A stretch of DNA of 64,000 bases. It comes from Incurvaria masculella (lineage: Eukaryota; Arthropoda; Insecta; Lepidoptera; Incurvariidae). Position 1 is the stretch's first letter. Each line of letters opens with the position of its first letter. The stretch is taken from the NCBI GenBank assembly GCA_946894095.1, contig OX335665.1, forward strand, positions 5,652,001-5,716,000, written 5' to 3'. This document shows, piece by piece, positions 53,794 through 64,000 of this stretch. The notes beneath the pieces were generated by a model. It made no database searches. It was not told where the DNA came from and saw nothing but the letters and a program-made list of their open reading frames with translations. Made by a program: the position numbers and the translations under genes.

Positions 53794-54679
53794 TCGAGCA
53801 GAGACACCCCCGCGGGTACCCTGGCAAGGACCTGCGTAGCGCTGGAGGTCTGCTATGGTCGTACATCGCCTAAATGCATTACGTGCAGGCGGTTTTTCGG
53901 GACAGAGAACTGAAATTTCGTGGAATTTTGATTGTTTGTCTGGATTTTGACAGCTTGTGAGAGATGACTGGCTGGTAAACGTACAAATTAAGGTTTCTCG
54001 TGATATACGAGTTACAAATCATTTATCGATGAGTCGCTATGATTACTTAGATGATCTAAGTATGATTATCGATTTCGCAAACTTTCACCATTGAATAGAG
54101 AATTAGAATAATACATTAAATCGCACGTCCACGGAGTTTTATATTTTTGTTTATGTACCTACATTTTTTCAGCACAGATGTGTTGAAAATATTTAGTTAC
54201 ATTTACAGTACATTTCATATTTCTACACGAATCAAAAAATCCGTGAAATCTCTCAAATCCCTCGAGCGAAATTGAGTATCGTAGCGATTTATCGATAAGC
54301 GATTTGTAACTCGTAAAAGAGGCTCTGCGTGTCTAACTCGGGGAGCGAACACAACAAGATCTCGCGTGAGAAGCTGTCTAACTTTATTTATGTTGAAAAA
54401 AAGTAGACATCTTTTTTCCTGAGAGTCTGACAGCTTTCGAGAACTTTTCGTGTTCGCTTCCCTGAGTAGACCAGCTTGTTTTTCATCAAAGTTTCTATAG
54501 CTCTGATTGAATTTTAATGTAAATTTAATAAATGAAAATGCAACCTTTTAATGAATAATCGGTATGGTGGCTTACCAAGAGACGAAAGGTTCTCAGAAAA
54601 TCAAAACCCACCTCACCTTGCGAAACCACACTGCCAACGAATTTACGGGACGCTAACCTCCGACATTTTGGGTTTATTT

Positions 54680-54842
54680 TTATTTTATCTCAGCGTCGGT
54701 CAAAAGTTCAGTGAAAAGAACCTTCTGCAACGGTATAGTTAGTATCCCCAGTTGCTGCGATGCAATCTTGGCCTTGGATTCAATAAAACGGCGAAAACCC
54801 ACGTCTTTGGAGATCTCGCAGCACAGTAGGTCGGGGGTCAAT
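54680..54842 (-). CDS. Possible coding exon of unknown gene
   Basis: An open frame of 53 codons and a TAA (54680-54682) follows a weak acceptor (tgattttcaag). Its peptide includes LLCCEISKDVGFRRFIESK and a C-terminal KVLFTELLTDAEIK. It has no ATG and no family I can name. It lies upstream of the galectin exons on the same strand, so it could be the 3' end of another minus-strand gene, a captured exon, or chance. Confidence 0.22.
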
Positions 54843-54944
54843 CTTGAAAATCACATTCGCCGGTGATTCACAGTCACCTGTGACTCACAAATATATTTCA
54901 CTCTATTAGATGTTACTTACCCGGGCGGGATTCACCCTGTCAAG

Positions 54945-54979
54945 TTAGGTTAGGTTAGGTTAGGTTAGGTTAGGTTAGG
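54945..54979 (+). repeat. Perfect (TTAGG)7
   Basis: Seven uninterrupted TTAGG units at an internal site. Confidence 0.95.
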
Positions 54980-55439
54980 AGGCACCTCATGCTTACAGTT
55001 TTAGGTTGAATCCGATCAAGCCACCACGGCCAGCCCCAACGGTCGAAAACGGCCACTCATCCAGAAGCCGACCGCGCCCAGAGTTGCTTCACCTCGACTA
55101 TCGCGCCTTAGTTGGCTGATAGTCTGACTGTATGTGTAGTATTTAGTCATCCATGTCTAGTTCCATAAACATTCATAAAATAAAATAATGGACGGCACCG
55201 AAACTTTAGTGAATTTTTACATGTAACTTTTGGATAATTTCAAATATAACTTGCATGAATCGTTGCATTATGTTGTAATATATATGAAACAGCAGGGGGA
55301 CCATGGTCCTTGTCTGGAAGGCTGTCTTGTGCCAGTGGTGGATCAGGTGCGCCGTCACCATTGAGATCCTCCATTTTCAATCTTATCGGGTGAAATAATA
55401 GGTCAATACGAGTGCACACAACCGTCCGTTTATTCGCTC

Positions 55440-58400
55440 AAAACCCGAATGCCACCACGCGGCCGGGTGTAACTGTGATCAAAACAATGTGTGTTGTGCT
55501 GTGTGGGTGCCGGCACGTTAAAAGAATACAAATGGGCCCACTGCATGTCTTCCCGTGCATGTCGTAAGAGGCGACTAAGGGATCCAGCGTGTGGTAGACC
55601 GCCAGGTCGACTGGGTACGCCACCACACTCGGTGATAAGTCGCGCCGCCAAGCAGTTCGCTGTGTTCCGGCGTGAATCCCGAGGACCCAGTAGCAAGGGG
55701 GATTTAGGGGCGAAGAGGAGTGGTCCAGTGACTCTAAAGCTAAATCACTCCTTGGGAGTAAGTGATCGACACGATGGCCAGGGAGACCTGGTGAAACGGG
55801 TGTCCCGCTGCCCGCCCGCCGAGTAGTTCAGGGCCCGGTCTGTGTCTAACCAACACAGAAGGCTGCACCATCACTCGGCGCATAATCTCGGAGTGGTCCG
55901 TCGTGCCGGTTGGTGACCGGACTGCCGGGGTCCCGGCGGCCACTTCCGGGGGGGACCGGGGGCCCTTCCGTCCATCGTGTCGGTTTCTCACCATCCCAGG
56001 CAGACAGTGACGAAGCCACAGAGTTGCGCTTTGACCACAAATCTTCGCTACTTGTCCCCTGTGCAACCTCACACCACACAACCATGCAATGACACCAACA
56101 AAGAAGAACGTATATTCAGCGGTGCACAACCCCGGCACTCTTCGCGTAGATTTCGCGAACATACGGGGGCTGCACACAAACCTGAATGCCGTGCACCTGC
56201 ACCTGGAGCAGACGAAGCCGGCCATGCTTTTTCTTACGGAGACACAAATATCACGACCTGCCGACACGTCGTACCTGCACTATCCCGGTTTTACTCTGGA
56301 GGAATCCTTCCGTCCGAAGGCCGGGGTATGCCTGTTCGTCAGGTCTGATATTTGTTGTCGCCGTCTTCATTGCATGGAGGACCCCGAACACTCTGTGCTT
56401 TGGGTCCATGTTGACATGGGGACGGACACGCGGCTGTACGCGTGTCTGTACAGACCGCACAACGGGGACAGGGAGGTTACTCGACTTCTCGAGTACATGA
56501 GCAAAGCGGCAGACGATGCACAGGCAAGGTTCCCCTCAGCGGAGTTGGTCTTTCTGGGAGATTTCAACGCGCACCATGCGTTGTGGCTAGGCTCCGAGAA
56601 GACTGACTTTGCCGGTAGGGCTGTGCGTAACTTCGCCTTGGCGCACAACCTGACTCAATTGGTGACGCAACATACGCGTATCCCAGATCGAGCAGGTGAT
56701 GCGTCCTCCTTACTGGATCTTCTGCTGACCACCAAACCCGCCGGGTATAAGGTGTCGGTGCTTGCCCCCTTGGGGTCATCTGATCATTGCCTGGTGAGGT
56801 CAACTGTGCCACACACCCAGACTGAGTAACGTGCGCCCGGCACGCGTCTGGTGTGGCATTATGAGTCGGCAGATTGGGACGGAATGCGAGAACACTTCTC
56901 CTCCTTCCCTTGGAGAGAGCTCTGTTTCAGCGCTATGGATCCGTCGAGCTGTGCGAATGCCGTTTCCGAGGTGATCACGGGAGCTATGGAGCTTTTTATT
57001 CCCAGCTCCACCAAATCCCTCGGTGGCAAAAGCCAGCCATGGTTTAACGCGGAATGTGCGGCCGCTTGTTCTACTAAGAACGCGGCCCACCGTGCATGGT
57101 CCCGTGCGCGAACACGGCGTGACCCAGACGTAAAAGCGCTGAAACAAGCTCTTAACGTAGCCTCCAGATCCAGTAAGAGAGCAATTGCCAGAGCGAAGTT
57201 CGAGCATATCGGCAGAATTGGCGAGAAGTTGATCAGCCACCCGACTGGGAGCCGTCAATTCTGGTCCCTTGCCAAATCTGTCGAAGCGAATTTCTGCCGC
57301 TCCTCACTTCCACCATTGCAGCAGCCTGACGGATCACTCGCTTTTTCCGCCAAAGAGAAGGCCAACCTTCTGGTGGACATCTTTTCGGCGAATTCTCGCC
57401 TGGATGATGGTGGTTCCATTCCGCCTGCCATTCCTGGGTGCGGAGTATCTATGCCGAGCATACAATTCCGCCAGGGAGTTGTACGGCGTGAGCTCTTCGC
57501 CCTAGATTCCAGGAAGGCGAGTGGCCCTGATGGCATTCCTGCGCTGGTGTTGAAGAAATGTGCTCCGGAATTAGCTCCTGTCCTTACCCGCCTTTACCGC
57601 CTATCGTACTCCACTGGATGTGTGCCCGCAGCTTGGAAATCGGCCAACGTTCAGCCCGTGCCTAAAAAAGGCGATCGATCAGACCCGGCCAACTACCGTC
57701 CCATAGCCATTACCTCTCTTCTCTGCAAAGTGATGGAGCGCATCATTAACTCACAGCTGATGAAGTATCTAGAGAGCAATGAACTCCTCAGCGATCGTCA
57801 ATACGGCTTCCGTCGGAATCGATCTGCTGGGGATCTCCTAGTTCACGTCTCACATGAGATGGGTGATGCGCTCGAAAATCATGGCGAAGGTATGGCTATC
57901 GGCCTGGATATCGCGAAAGCATTTGACCGGGTCTGGCACAAGGCACTGCTTTCCAAGCTGCCCTCCTATGGCCTGCCACCCGAGCTGTGTGACTGGATCG
58001 CCGACTTCCTGCATGGCCGCAGCATAAAAGTCTTGGTTGACGGATGCTGCTCCGAAGCCATGTCTGTGAATGCCGGCGTGCCGCAGGGCTCTGTGCTGTC
58101 CCCGACCCTCTTTCTGGTTCAAATTAATGATCTGCTTAATTTGGGCGACATCGACTGCTACGCAGACGACAGCACAGTACTAGCCAGGTACACCAGTCAC
58201 CAGACCGCAAGCCGGGCTGAAGTGGAGGAGAATAGGCGGCGCCTCGTTGTTAGACTCGAAGAGACCCTGGAAAAAGTTTCCGAATGGGGTCTCCAGAACC
58301 TCGTCGAGTTTAACGCGAGCAAGACACAGGCGTGCGTGTTCAGTGCGAAGCGTACTCCGTTTAGTGTGGCTCCGACTTTCCAGGGAGCAACTCTACGTAT

Positions 58401-59110
58401 TGACGAGCATATAGGGATACTTGGGGTCGACCTGACGCATAACCTTAATTTCGGACGCCATATCGAGGATAAAGCCAAGCTCGCCTCTAAAAAGCTGGGA
58501 GTTCTTAACAGGGTACGACAGTATTTCACGCCTGACCAAAAACTGCTCCTTTATAAGGCGCAGATAAGGTCTTGCGTGGAGTACTGCTCGCATTTGTGGG
58601 ACGGCTCAGCTCAGCACCTGCTTGGCTCCCTGGACTCGATACAGCGTCGGGCCGTGCGTCTCGTCGACGATCCCGAGGTGTCTTTGAATCTAGAGACCCT
58701 CCAACTCCGAAGGGATGTTGGGTCTCTCTCTGTGTTCTACCGTCTTTACCATGGAGAATGTTCATCGGAGCTGCATAACGCTGTCCCTCCGTCCCCTTTC
58801 TACCATCGCACAACACGGAACAGGCAGGAAATGCACCCGTACACTGTCGACATTCCAAAAATTAGAACCAACCGATCCTCTAGGTCCTTTATCTATAGGG
58901 TCGGTAAACTATGGAACGCACTCCCTGCCGAGTTATTTCCCCTTAAGTACCACCTGGGTTCCTTCAAACATGGTGTGAAGAAGCACCTGGCCGGCCGGCA
59001 TGGTTTTCGCAGCCCCGAAAGTTCGAAAGCTCATGGGCGTCGTCGGGCACCTTAAGAGGTCCTGGCGTACGCCATATGCCGCGCTTTACATAAAAAAAAA
59101 AAAAAAAAAA
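55440..59110 (+). mobile_element. Jockey-like LINE, most complete copy
   Basis: About 3.7 kb, ending in a poly(A) tail (59091-59110). It has a 5' part without an obvious ORF1 (55440-56088, including gtcgtaagaggcgactaagg) and then ORF2 with endonuclease and RT. The 5' boundary is uncertain. At least four other partial copies occur in the window: 17619-18513, 26296-33177 (split), 41395-41490 and possibly 13228-13250. Confidence 0.85.
56089..59055 (+). pseudogene. LINE ORF2: endonuclease + reverse transcriptase, one nonsense codon
   Basis: A single reading frame of about 988 codons broken only by TAA at 56827-56829, between the endonuclease and the RT. The endonuclease part shows N-I-R-G-L near its start, FLTETQ, FLGDFNAHH and GSSDHCLV, the catalytic signature of AP-type endonucleases. 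The RT part shows ASGPDGIP, NYRPIAITSLLCKVMERI, QYGFRRNRSAGD, DIAKAFDRVWH, AGVPQGSVLSP and CYADDSTVL (YADD codons 58159-58170). Poly(A) and motif order suggest the jockey/CR1 group. The stop could be a single C-to-T change. It is otherwise intact, so the insertion is fairly young. Confidence 0.88.
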
Positions 59111-60240
59111 CAATAGTAGTATTTACAGTTTAACCAAGTTTCGATAACAGTATTACAAATAATTAAAGATAATAGGAATCATCAATTCCTATCACAATAG
59201 TTTTTGTGATCTATTAATAGCAAGCAATCTATTTTTTAAAAGTAATTGTAAGATTCTGAACACGTGATGTGAGAGAAGGAATGATTACTTAATTTGTTAT
59301 TTAGAGCAAAAATAGAAGCGAATCAAGATGCTTAAATAAGTGTTATTAATTTAACACTTTATCATGGTCAAATTTCAATATCATTGCAGCTCATTAATAA
59401 CATTTTAACTTAATAGTACGGTTATCTAAGCGGAAGGCAGATTTCCCAATGCAGGTGCTGCCATCTCTTGTGGGGGCGAAGCGATCGTTTGTATGAAACC
59501 ACAGTAGCGTTTCTTTGAAGTTGTAATTTATAACACTAGGGGGCGCATTAGCGTTCAATATTTGGCGGCAAGGTCCAGGGCAGATGTTTTGCGGCGACAT
59601 ATATTATATAGTATAATATATTATAATAGGATTTCAGCGACATCTACCGCTTACTGAAGAAAACGTATATAGTGGTGTGCTCACATTGCTCAAATTGAAA
59701 TTATTGTGACGATACACATATAACCCAATGCGCCAAAGCGTTAGCGCACATCGCCGACAGATGGATATTTTTTTGCGCGTGATCCCTCTCTTTCTCACAG
59801 TATGTTGATAACAGAGACAAAACTTGGGTTTCATCCTCAGCCGCCGCTGTCAACGCCATTTATGATTTTATTTGATGAATATTTTAATTTTTTCTAGAGC
59901 AATTTACCAGTTTTAATTATAAAAACTAATATTAATAAAAAATGTATAGGTACCTAGTTAATAGACCCTGAGGTAAAAAGATAATAATGATATCGATTAA
60001 ACTAGTCGAAATACACAAAACACAACAACGTTCCATTTTATTCGTTTCATTTGAAGAAAAGCTGAAAACAAGAAAAAAAAATTTGTAATGAATAACATTT
60101 CCGAGGGAGATGCGTATAATATATGGCTGTATAGACCATAGAAATTCTATGGTATAGACAAACATGTTCTGAAGTTCCGATAGACCTCAATCGACGATTC
60201 AAATGATTAAATATTTTCGAGATTTTAGGGATTTTGTTGA
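59111..60240. other. Intergenic stretch between the LINE and the Cdv3-like gene
   Basis: AT-rich with no recognised repeat. ACACTAGGGGGCGC (59532-59545) fits the core CTCF-type insulator motif. Confidence 0.4.
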
Positions 60241-60259
60241 CCGCCACCCCGGTGACAAC

Positions 60260-60372
60260 GTCAAATTACGCCGCGTCGCGTCTGGCAACTCGCTCAGGCG
60301 GCCACGCTCCGATTGCCTGCTGCCGAAATTTTCGTTTCATACACGCCGCTCTCTTCAACAAATCTAACAACC
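60260..60372 (+). promoter_or_regulatory. Probable promoter and non-coding first exon of the Cdv3-like gene
   Basis: A GC-rich patch (near 60240-60360) in AT-rich DNA ends at a strong donor, AACC|GTAAGTAT (60372/60373). The next acceptor is at 60808, 32 bp before the Cdv3 ATG. The arrangement suits a 5'-UTR exon. The start is not defined by the sequence. Confidence 0.45.
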
Positions 60373-60840
60373 GTAAGTATATCTTTTCCGTCTACACGCA
60401 TCCTAAATGATCCTACCCTCACTCCGCTTCACATCCAAGTCGGTCGGCCTAATCACCGGTGCACGTCTATGCTGGAAAAGACCATACTTCTCAGAATTCC
60501 ATAGATTAGCGCAGCTATTCGGGCGGCAGTACTTTTACCGGCTCAAGATCCCATTACATACCGTTGCAATACTGCTTTCACCGTTCGGCTTCACATCCAC
60601 GAGTCCATTCCTAAAGCCCTGAAAAGTACCTTCAAATCAAGTTCGAATGGCCCCCACTGAACTGGAATGCATAAGTACGTCATTCGGCCTGCATCCGTCT
60701 TAATTATCATTGATTTCTACCTGTATTGTCCAAGCCTGTTTCATGTCATGACTGTGTTGATTAAGTTTAAGTAACACCAAAAAATGTGTTACTATCTTGA
60801 CTTTTCAGTTTTTGTAACCACCCAAACACTACGTAGTGCG

Positions 60841-60981
60841 ATGGCCGACCTAGATGATTTCTTCGCCAAGAAGGACCGCAAGAAGTCCAAGGGGCAGAAG
60901 AAGACGGAGGAGGGGGGCAAGAAGGAGACAGTGCGAGAGCGACCGCGACCGCGTGTCGATGGAGAAGAACCCCGCCCTGGT
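60841..60981 (+). CDS. Cdv3: Cdv3-like gene, first coding exon
   Basis: ATG at 60841 gives MADLDDFFAKKDRKKSKGQK, then a Lys/Glu/Arg-rich stretch, ending at the donor GGT|GTAAGT (60981/60982) in phase 0 after 47 codons. CDV3 proteins begin with the same L-D-x-F-F-A-K-x-D-x-K-K pattern; Drosophila has one homologue. CDV3 is a small, mostly disordered cytoplasmic protein of poorly known function. The exon begins at 60809, after the acceptor gacttttcag. The remaining exons, including the conserved middle block, were not found before 64000, so they must lie beyond the window after an intron filled with repeats. Confidence 0.82.
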
Positions 60982-61674
60982 GTAAGTTTAAACTAATAGG
61001 ATACATAAGGTTATATTAATGTACTCCAAATGTGATTCTCTGTAGCCTCAGTCTGTCCTAAAATAACTTAATTGGTGACTCATGCTTTGGGTCAATAAAC
61101 TACTAATTTGTCACCACTCAAGGCATTAATAATCTGATAACATGCACAGCATCATTGACATAAATATTGCTACAAGGACAGGCCGTTCCATACAACATAA
61201 ATGGAGCAACAAAAGTAGTGTGCTATGCGTCGCGGGGACGCCACTTTGTGGCCAGACAGCCGCTCGCTGTCGTCATGTGCCTGTGCCTCACCTCTGGCTT
61301 ATGATGCACCCCAAAAATGCCCAATTGTGTGGTAAAAACGTAAAAGAATTACATAAAAAATGCAAAGATGGAATATCAGAATACCGCAACGGGCGACAGA
61401 ATTGTATGAAAGGGCATATCCTTACCTTTTACATATATCACTGTACAGCATACCATGATTATTTTTATTGTTTATTCATCATAGACAGTACACTGCACTC
61501 AGATTTGCCATATTTTATCATTTGCCACTTCACCAATCACAGAGAAGACCCGGCAAGAAACTTCGCTGGATTTTGTTTTCAACGTCTACTTAGTCTAAGT
61601 TTACAAAAGTATTTGCCAATGCTTACAATCACAGGTAAAAACACTAATGCTTAGATCATAGAGATTGCTTATAC
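60982..61674 (+). other. Presumed first coding intron of the Cdv3-like gene
   Basis: No exon recognised. An open frame of 170 codons at 61142-61654 has no motif and no coding character. Confidence 0.4.
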
Positions 61675-62003
61675 TTGGCTAATGCCTGTTTTTGCCACCT
61701 CCTGCTACACAAGTCCCAAAGTTACCTTTCGGTTACACCATGTAAATATGCCATGTAACTGAGGTGGTGAAAACAGGGGTAAGCCAAAGAATGCCTTCTG
61801 ACTGTCAGTTTTGACATAAAAATTATGCATGAATGTCATATTTGACAGTTGCAAGCTATACTTTGACTAACGCCCGGTTCCACCACCTCCAGCTACAAAA
61901 ATCCCAAAGTTATCTTTCAGTTACATCATACAAATATTGCATGTAGCCGAAAGTTAACTATCGGATTTGAGGTAACTGGAGGTGGTGAAAACAGGGGTAA
62001 GCC
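61675..62003. mobile_element. Two adjacent small MITEs
   Basis: 61675-61790 and 61868-62003 each have ends like gccacctcctgctac and ggtggtgaaaacaggggtaa that pair with each other. Both lie in the presumed Cdv3 intron. Confidence 0.6.
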
Positions 62004-62113
62004 AAGCACGAGTAAGGTAATCAGGTAGTAAAGTAATCTAGGCATAATTTAATATGAATTTAATGTTTCCATAGATGGCCTTTATTTTGCGTACAGACGC
62101 CATTCTTTGGACT

Positions 62114-62197
62114 TTTTAGGGTTCTGTACCCAAAGGGTGCCAACGGGTTCCATTGACACCCTTACCCATTACTAAACCCCTGTTGTCTGTCAGTCTG
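62114..62197 (-). repeat. 300-bp dispersed repeat, part before the hAT-like insertion
   Basis: The same copy resumes at 63822. Confidence 0.82.
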
Positions 62198-63821
62198 CAG
62201 GGCTTTTAGTGGTGGTCCCTTAGTTCCTTAAAGTCCCTTTTTTCTGAAATCGGTCCCTAAAGTCCCTTTTTAGCAAAAAGTCATTCCCATGTTTGATATC
62301 ATGTTCAGCTGTATGACTGTTCACACCAATTCAGAGTTAGGCAGTCGGTAAGAGTGACCTCATTTTTAGTATTATGTTATTTCATCACATGGTGTAAGCA
62401 TTATTTTCTTTTTAGAGGACACATTGGTACTTTAACTCTTAAAAAAACCTACAAATCACCCCCATAACATGCATTTGCGCTACACCAGAGTTTGCGGAGA
62501 CCTAAAAACTAATAAAAAAATACATGCATGGCTAACAAAGGGAAGCGATCAGCACACAACACAAGGTTTAACAGAACTAAATGGAAGGAGAACATGTGCG
62601 ACTGGCTCACGTGGCGACGCCGCCGTGGCGAACTGGGAAACTAGCGAAAGGTTGCTACTATTAAAATAATATTCCCTTATTTTTTTTTATAAATACATTA
62701 TTATTTATGATTTCACAACTAAATACTTCGATTTTATTCATAATTATTTAAAGTTCTCAAAAAATTAAAAAAATCCAATATTAATTTGTCGCTACGCTCT
62801 ACATCTTTAACATCTAAACCTTAACCTAAATGGTCTACGTCGGAGATGAAGGTAATAATCGTAGCCATTAATAAAAAACCTGATTTTCAGAAAAAAAATC
62901 ATTGTGTTTAAAATCTATCCTAAGTGAGTATAATGCAGGTGTAGTATGCTTGTTTCCTGGGAACCGTTAAGCAATTGTAGTGGAAAACACGCAAACAATT
63001 CATAATGACGAAATATGATGAAAATTTAGATTTATCATTTTAAAATGAAGGAATTGTTTTCGCAAAAAAAATCAATGCCGAGCTCCTAAAAGGGCAATCC
63101 CACAGACACTGCTCTTTGATTCATCCTATTCATCCAGCAAGCTTCTAAAAAGGAGACGGAGTACCAATTAGTTTTAAATAGGGTGACATGTCAACATTCA
63201 ACCCAGTGAGGGGCAAACTAAGTGATATATCTAATGCTTCCCAACAACATCTTGTTGATGATGTTGTTGTAGCACCAGTTATAATATTATTATTTCTAAT
63301 TTATTATTGTGGTTGTGTTTAACTGAGCAGCTCGTAGCCTAGAGGCGCGGGGACTGGCCTAGCGTACCAGAGGCCTGTGTTCAATTCCGACATGCACCAC
63401 TGTCTTACTCTTTCCGAGTTAGATAAGTGCATTTCGTCACGAATGCGAGCTGCTACATGGTTCGGAATCCATGCAAAACTGTAGGTCCCCTTCCTATACT
63501 AGGTGATAGGGTTTAAGCCCGCCCGGTTTGGTTCCATCGCATTGGATGAAAAGATGGTCGAAGCGGCAATGAAAAATTGTCCGTGTTTTCCATCCAGTTC
63601 AATGTAGCCGTGCTCATAAAGGGAAGATCCTGGCATGGCACCAAAATCCTTCGGGAATGTGGTGTATTGGGCAAATATCATAACGGTAGTTGTGTGTTAT
63701 TAGCCACCCATGTCAGGTCACATAAAAAAAAATTGGCTCATGAGGTCCCTTAAGTCCCTTTTTTTCGGATTATAGGTCCCTTTTTCCCTTTTTTTGAGAT
63801 CTCTAACCGCTAAAAGCCCTG
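62198..63821. mobile_element. Non-autonomous hAT-like element
   Basis: The terminal inverted repeats CAGGGCTTTTAGTGG and CCGCTAAAAGCCCTG differ at one base. It is flanked by a 6-bp repeat AGTCTG (62192-62197 and 63822-63827). Subterminal AAAGTCCCTTTTT-type motifs at both ends are typical of hAT elements. No transposase frame. It contains a SINE at 63335-63733. Confidence 0.75.
63335..63733 (+). repeat. tRNA-derived SINE, full copy
   Basis: The pol III A box TAGCCTAGAGG and a B box like GTTCAATTCC form a tRNA-like head, followed by a body (cgtcacgaatgcgagctgct) and an A-rich tail. Family length is about 400 bp. Confidence 0.82.
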
Positions 63822-64000
63822 AGTCTGTCACAAGGCTGTATCTCATGAACCCTAATGGGTAGGCAGCTGAAATTTTCACAGAGTGTATTTATTTTGCTGC
63901 TACAACAACAAATAGATGAAAGCTGAAAATAATAGAAATTAAAGGGGTTGCCCACACAAAAACGTGTTGTTTGTACGATGGTACGGAGCCCTTCGTGTGC
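63822..64000 (-). repeat. 300-bp dispersed repeat, part after the hAT-like insertion
   Basis: Continues agtctgtcacaaggctgta and runs to the window edge. Confidence 0.82.

Larger units (their letters stand above)
41574..53820 (-). other. Gene span: galectin-domain gene with alternative exon pair
   Basis: Minus-strand gene assembled from exons 53793-53705, 51907-51744 (or 51618-51455), 45811-45639, 42907-42804 and 41856-41574. Lengths are 89+164+173+104+283 = 813 nt, giving 270 aa and a stop. Every junction uses GT-AG and every split codon is completed correctly, which is strong support for the model. The first three exons form one galectin fold (residues about 1-140). The last two give a tail that is first Pro-rich and then Ser/Arg-rich. 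If a further upstream exon exists, the first exon could extend to 53820, where ccttgccag forms an acceptor in frame. Galectins are cytosolic or secreted lectins without signal peptides; none is seen here. Confidence 0.8.
53821..55439. other. Region upstream of the galectin gene
   Basis: Includes a possible exon (54680-54842), a single unit related to the palindromic array (54345-54475) and a TTAGG tract. A galectin promoter was not recognised. Confidence 0.4.

Noticed and set aside
55977..56348. ORF1 of the jockey-like LINE
   Set aside because: This frame overlaps the endonuclease start in another frame and has no Gag motif or zinc knuckle.
61142..61654. 170-codon frame as the next Cdv3 exon
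   Set aside because: Composition and sequence do not match CDV3 and no acceptor fits in phase.
63340..63410. tRNA gene
   Set aside because: A and B boxes are present, but no full cloverleaf is seen and the sequence continues into a SINE body found in several copies.

Overview
The window is nuclear DNA of an insect, almost certainly a moth or butterfly. It is AT-rich and intron-rich, it carries TTAGG telomere-type repeats, and most of it is dispersed repeats of kinds common in lepidopteran genomes (a 300-bp repeat with GGAC microsatellite, a tRNA-derived SINE, several MITEs, jockey/CR1-group LINEs, one Ty3/gypsy element). Nothing is prokaryotic. There is no operon, CRISPR array or rRNA.

Three host genes can be supported. 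(1) A homeobox gene on the + strand: exon 1 at 6700-7072 (EH1 repressor motif), a 32.7-kb intron, exon 2 at 39807-39976 and exon 3 at 40533-41021. Splice phases fit and the product is 343 aa. It resembles NK-like lms (lateral muscles scarcer); the orthology rests on memory. A TATA-less Inr+DPE promoter sits 74 bp before the ATG. (2) A galectin-domain gene on the - strand, converging on the homeobox gene: exons at 53705-53793, 51744-51907 or its tandem twin 51455-51618, 45639-45811, 42804-42907 and 41574-41856. The phases fit and give 270 aa with a proline-rich then Ser/Arg-rich tail. (3) The first coding exon of a Cdv3-like gene on the + strand (60841-60981) with a probable non-coding exon ending at 60372. 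The rest lies beyond the window.

Layout: 1-5436 is a pile of repeats. 5437-6700 is low-repeat DNA with the homeobox promoter. 7073-39806 is the giant intron, which holds a mariner remnant, a hAT-type MITE with perfect 8-bp target duplications, a LINE with a 958-codon ORF, broken jockey-like copies, and a young, apparently intact gypsy element (26693-31415). That element sits inside a MITE, which itself sits inside an old jockey-like copy. 35985-36576 is a palindromic tandem array. 38700-42420 surrounds the convergent gene ends with TTAGG tracts and GGCGATG-type minisatellites. 43165-45638 is a 140-bp tandem array that grew from the 3' part of a galectin exon and lies in the next intron. 46288-49926 is a second hAT-type MITE split by a CR1-like LINE. 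55440-59110 is a jockey-like LINE broken by one nonsense codon. 62114-64000 is a dispersed repeat split by a hAT-like element carrying a SINE.

The most unusual items are the galectin exon pair that swaps the His of the sugar-binding motif for Tyr, the satellite derived from a galectin exon, and a textbook -1 frameshift signal between gag and pol of the gypsy element.
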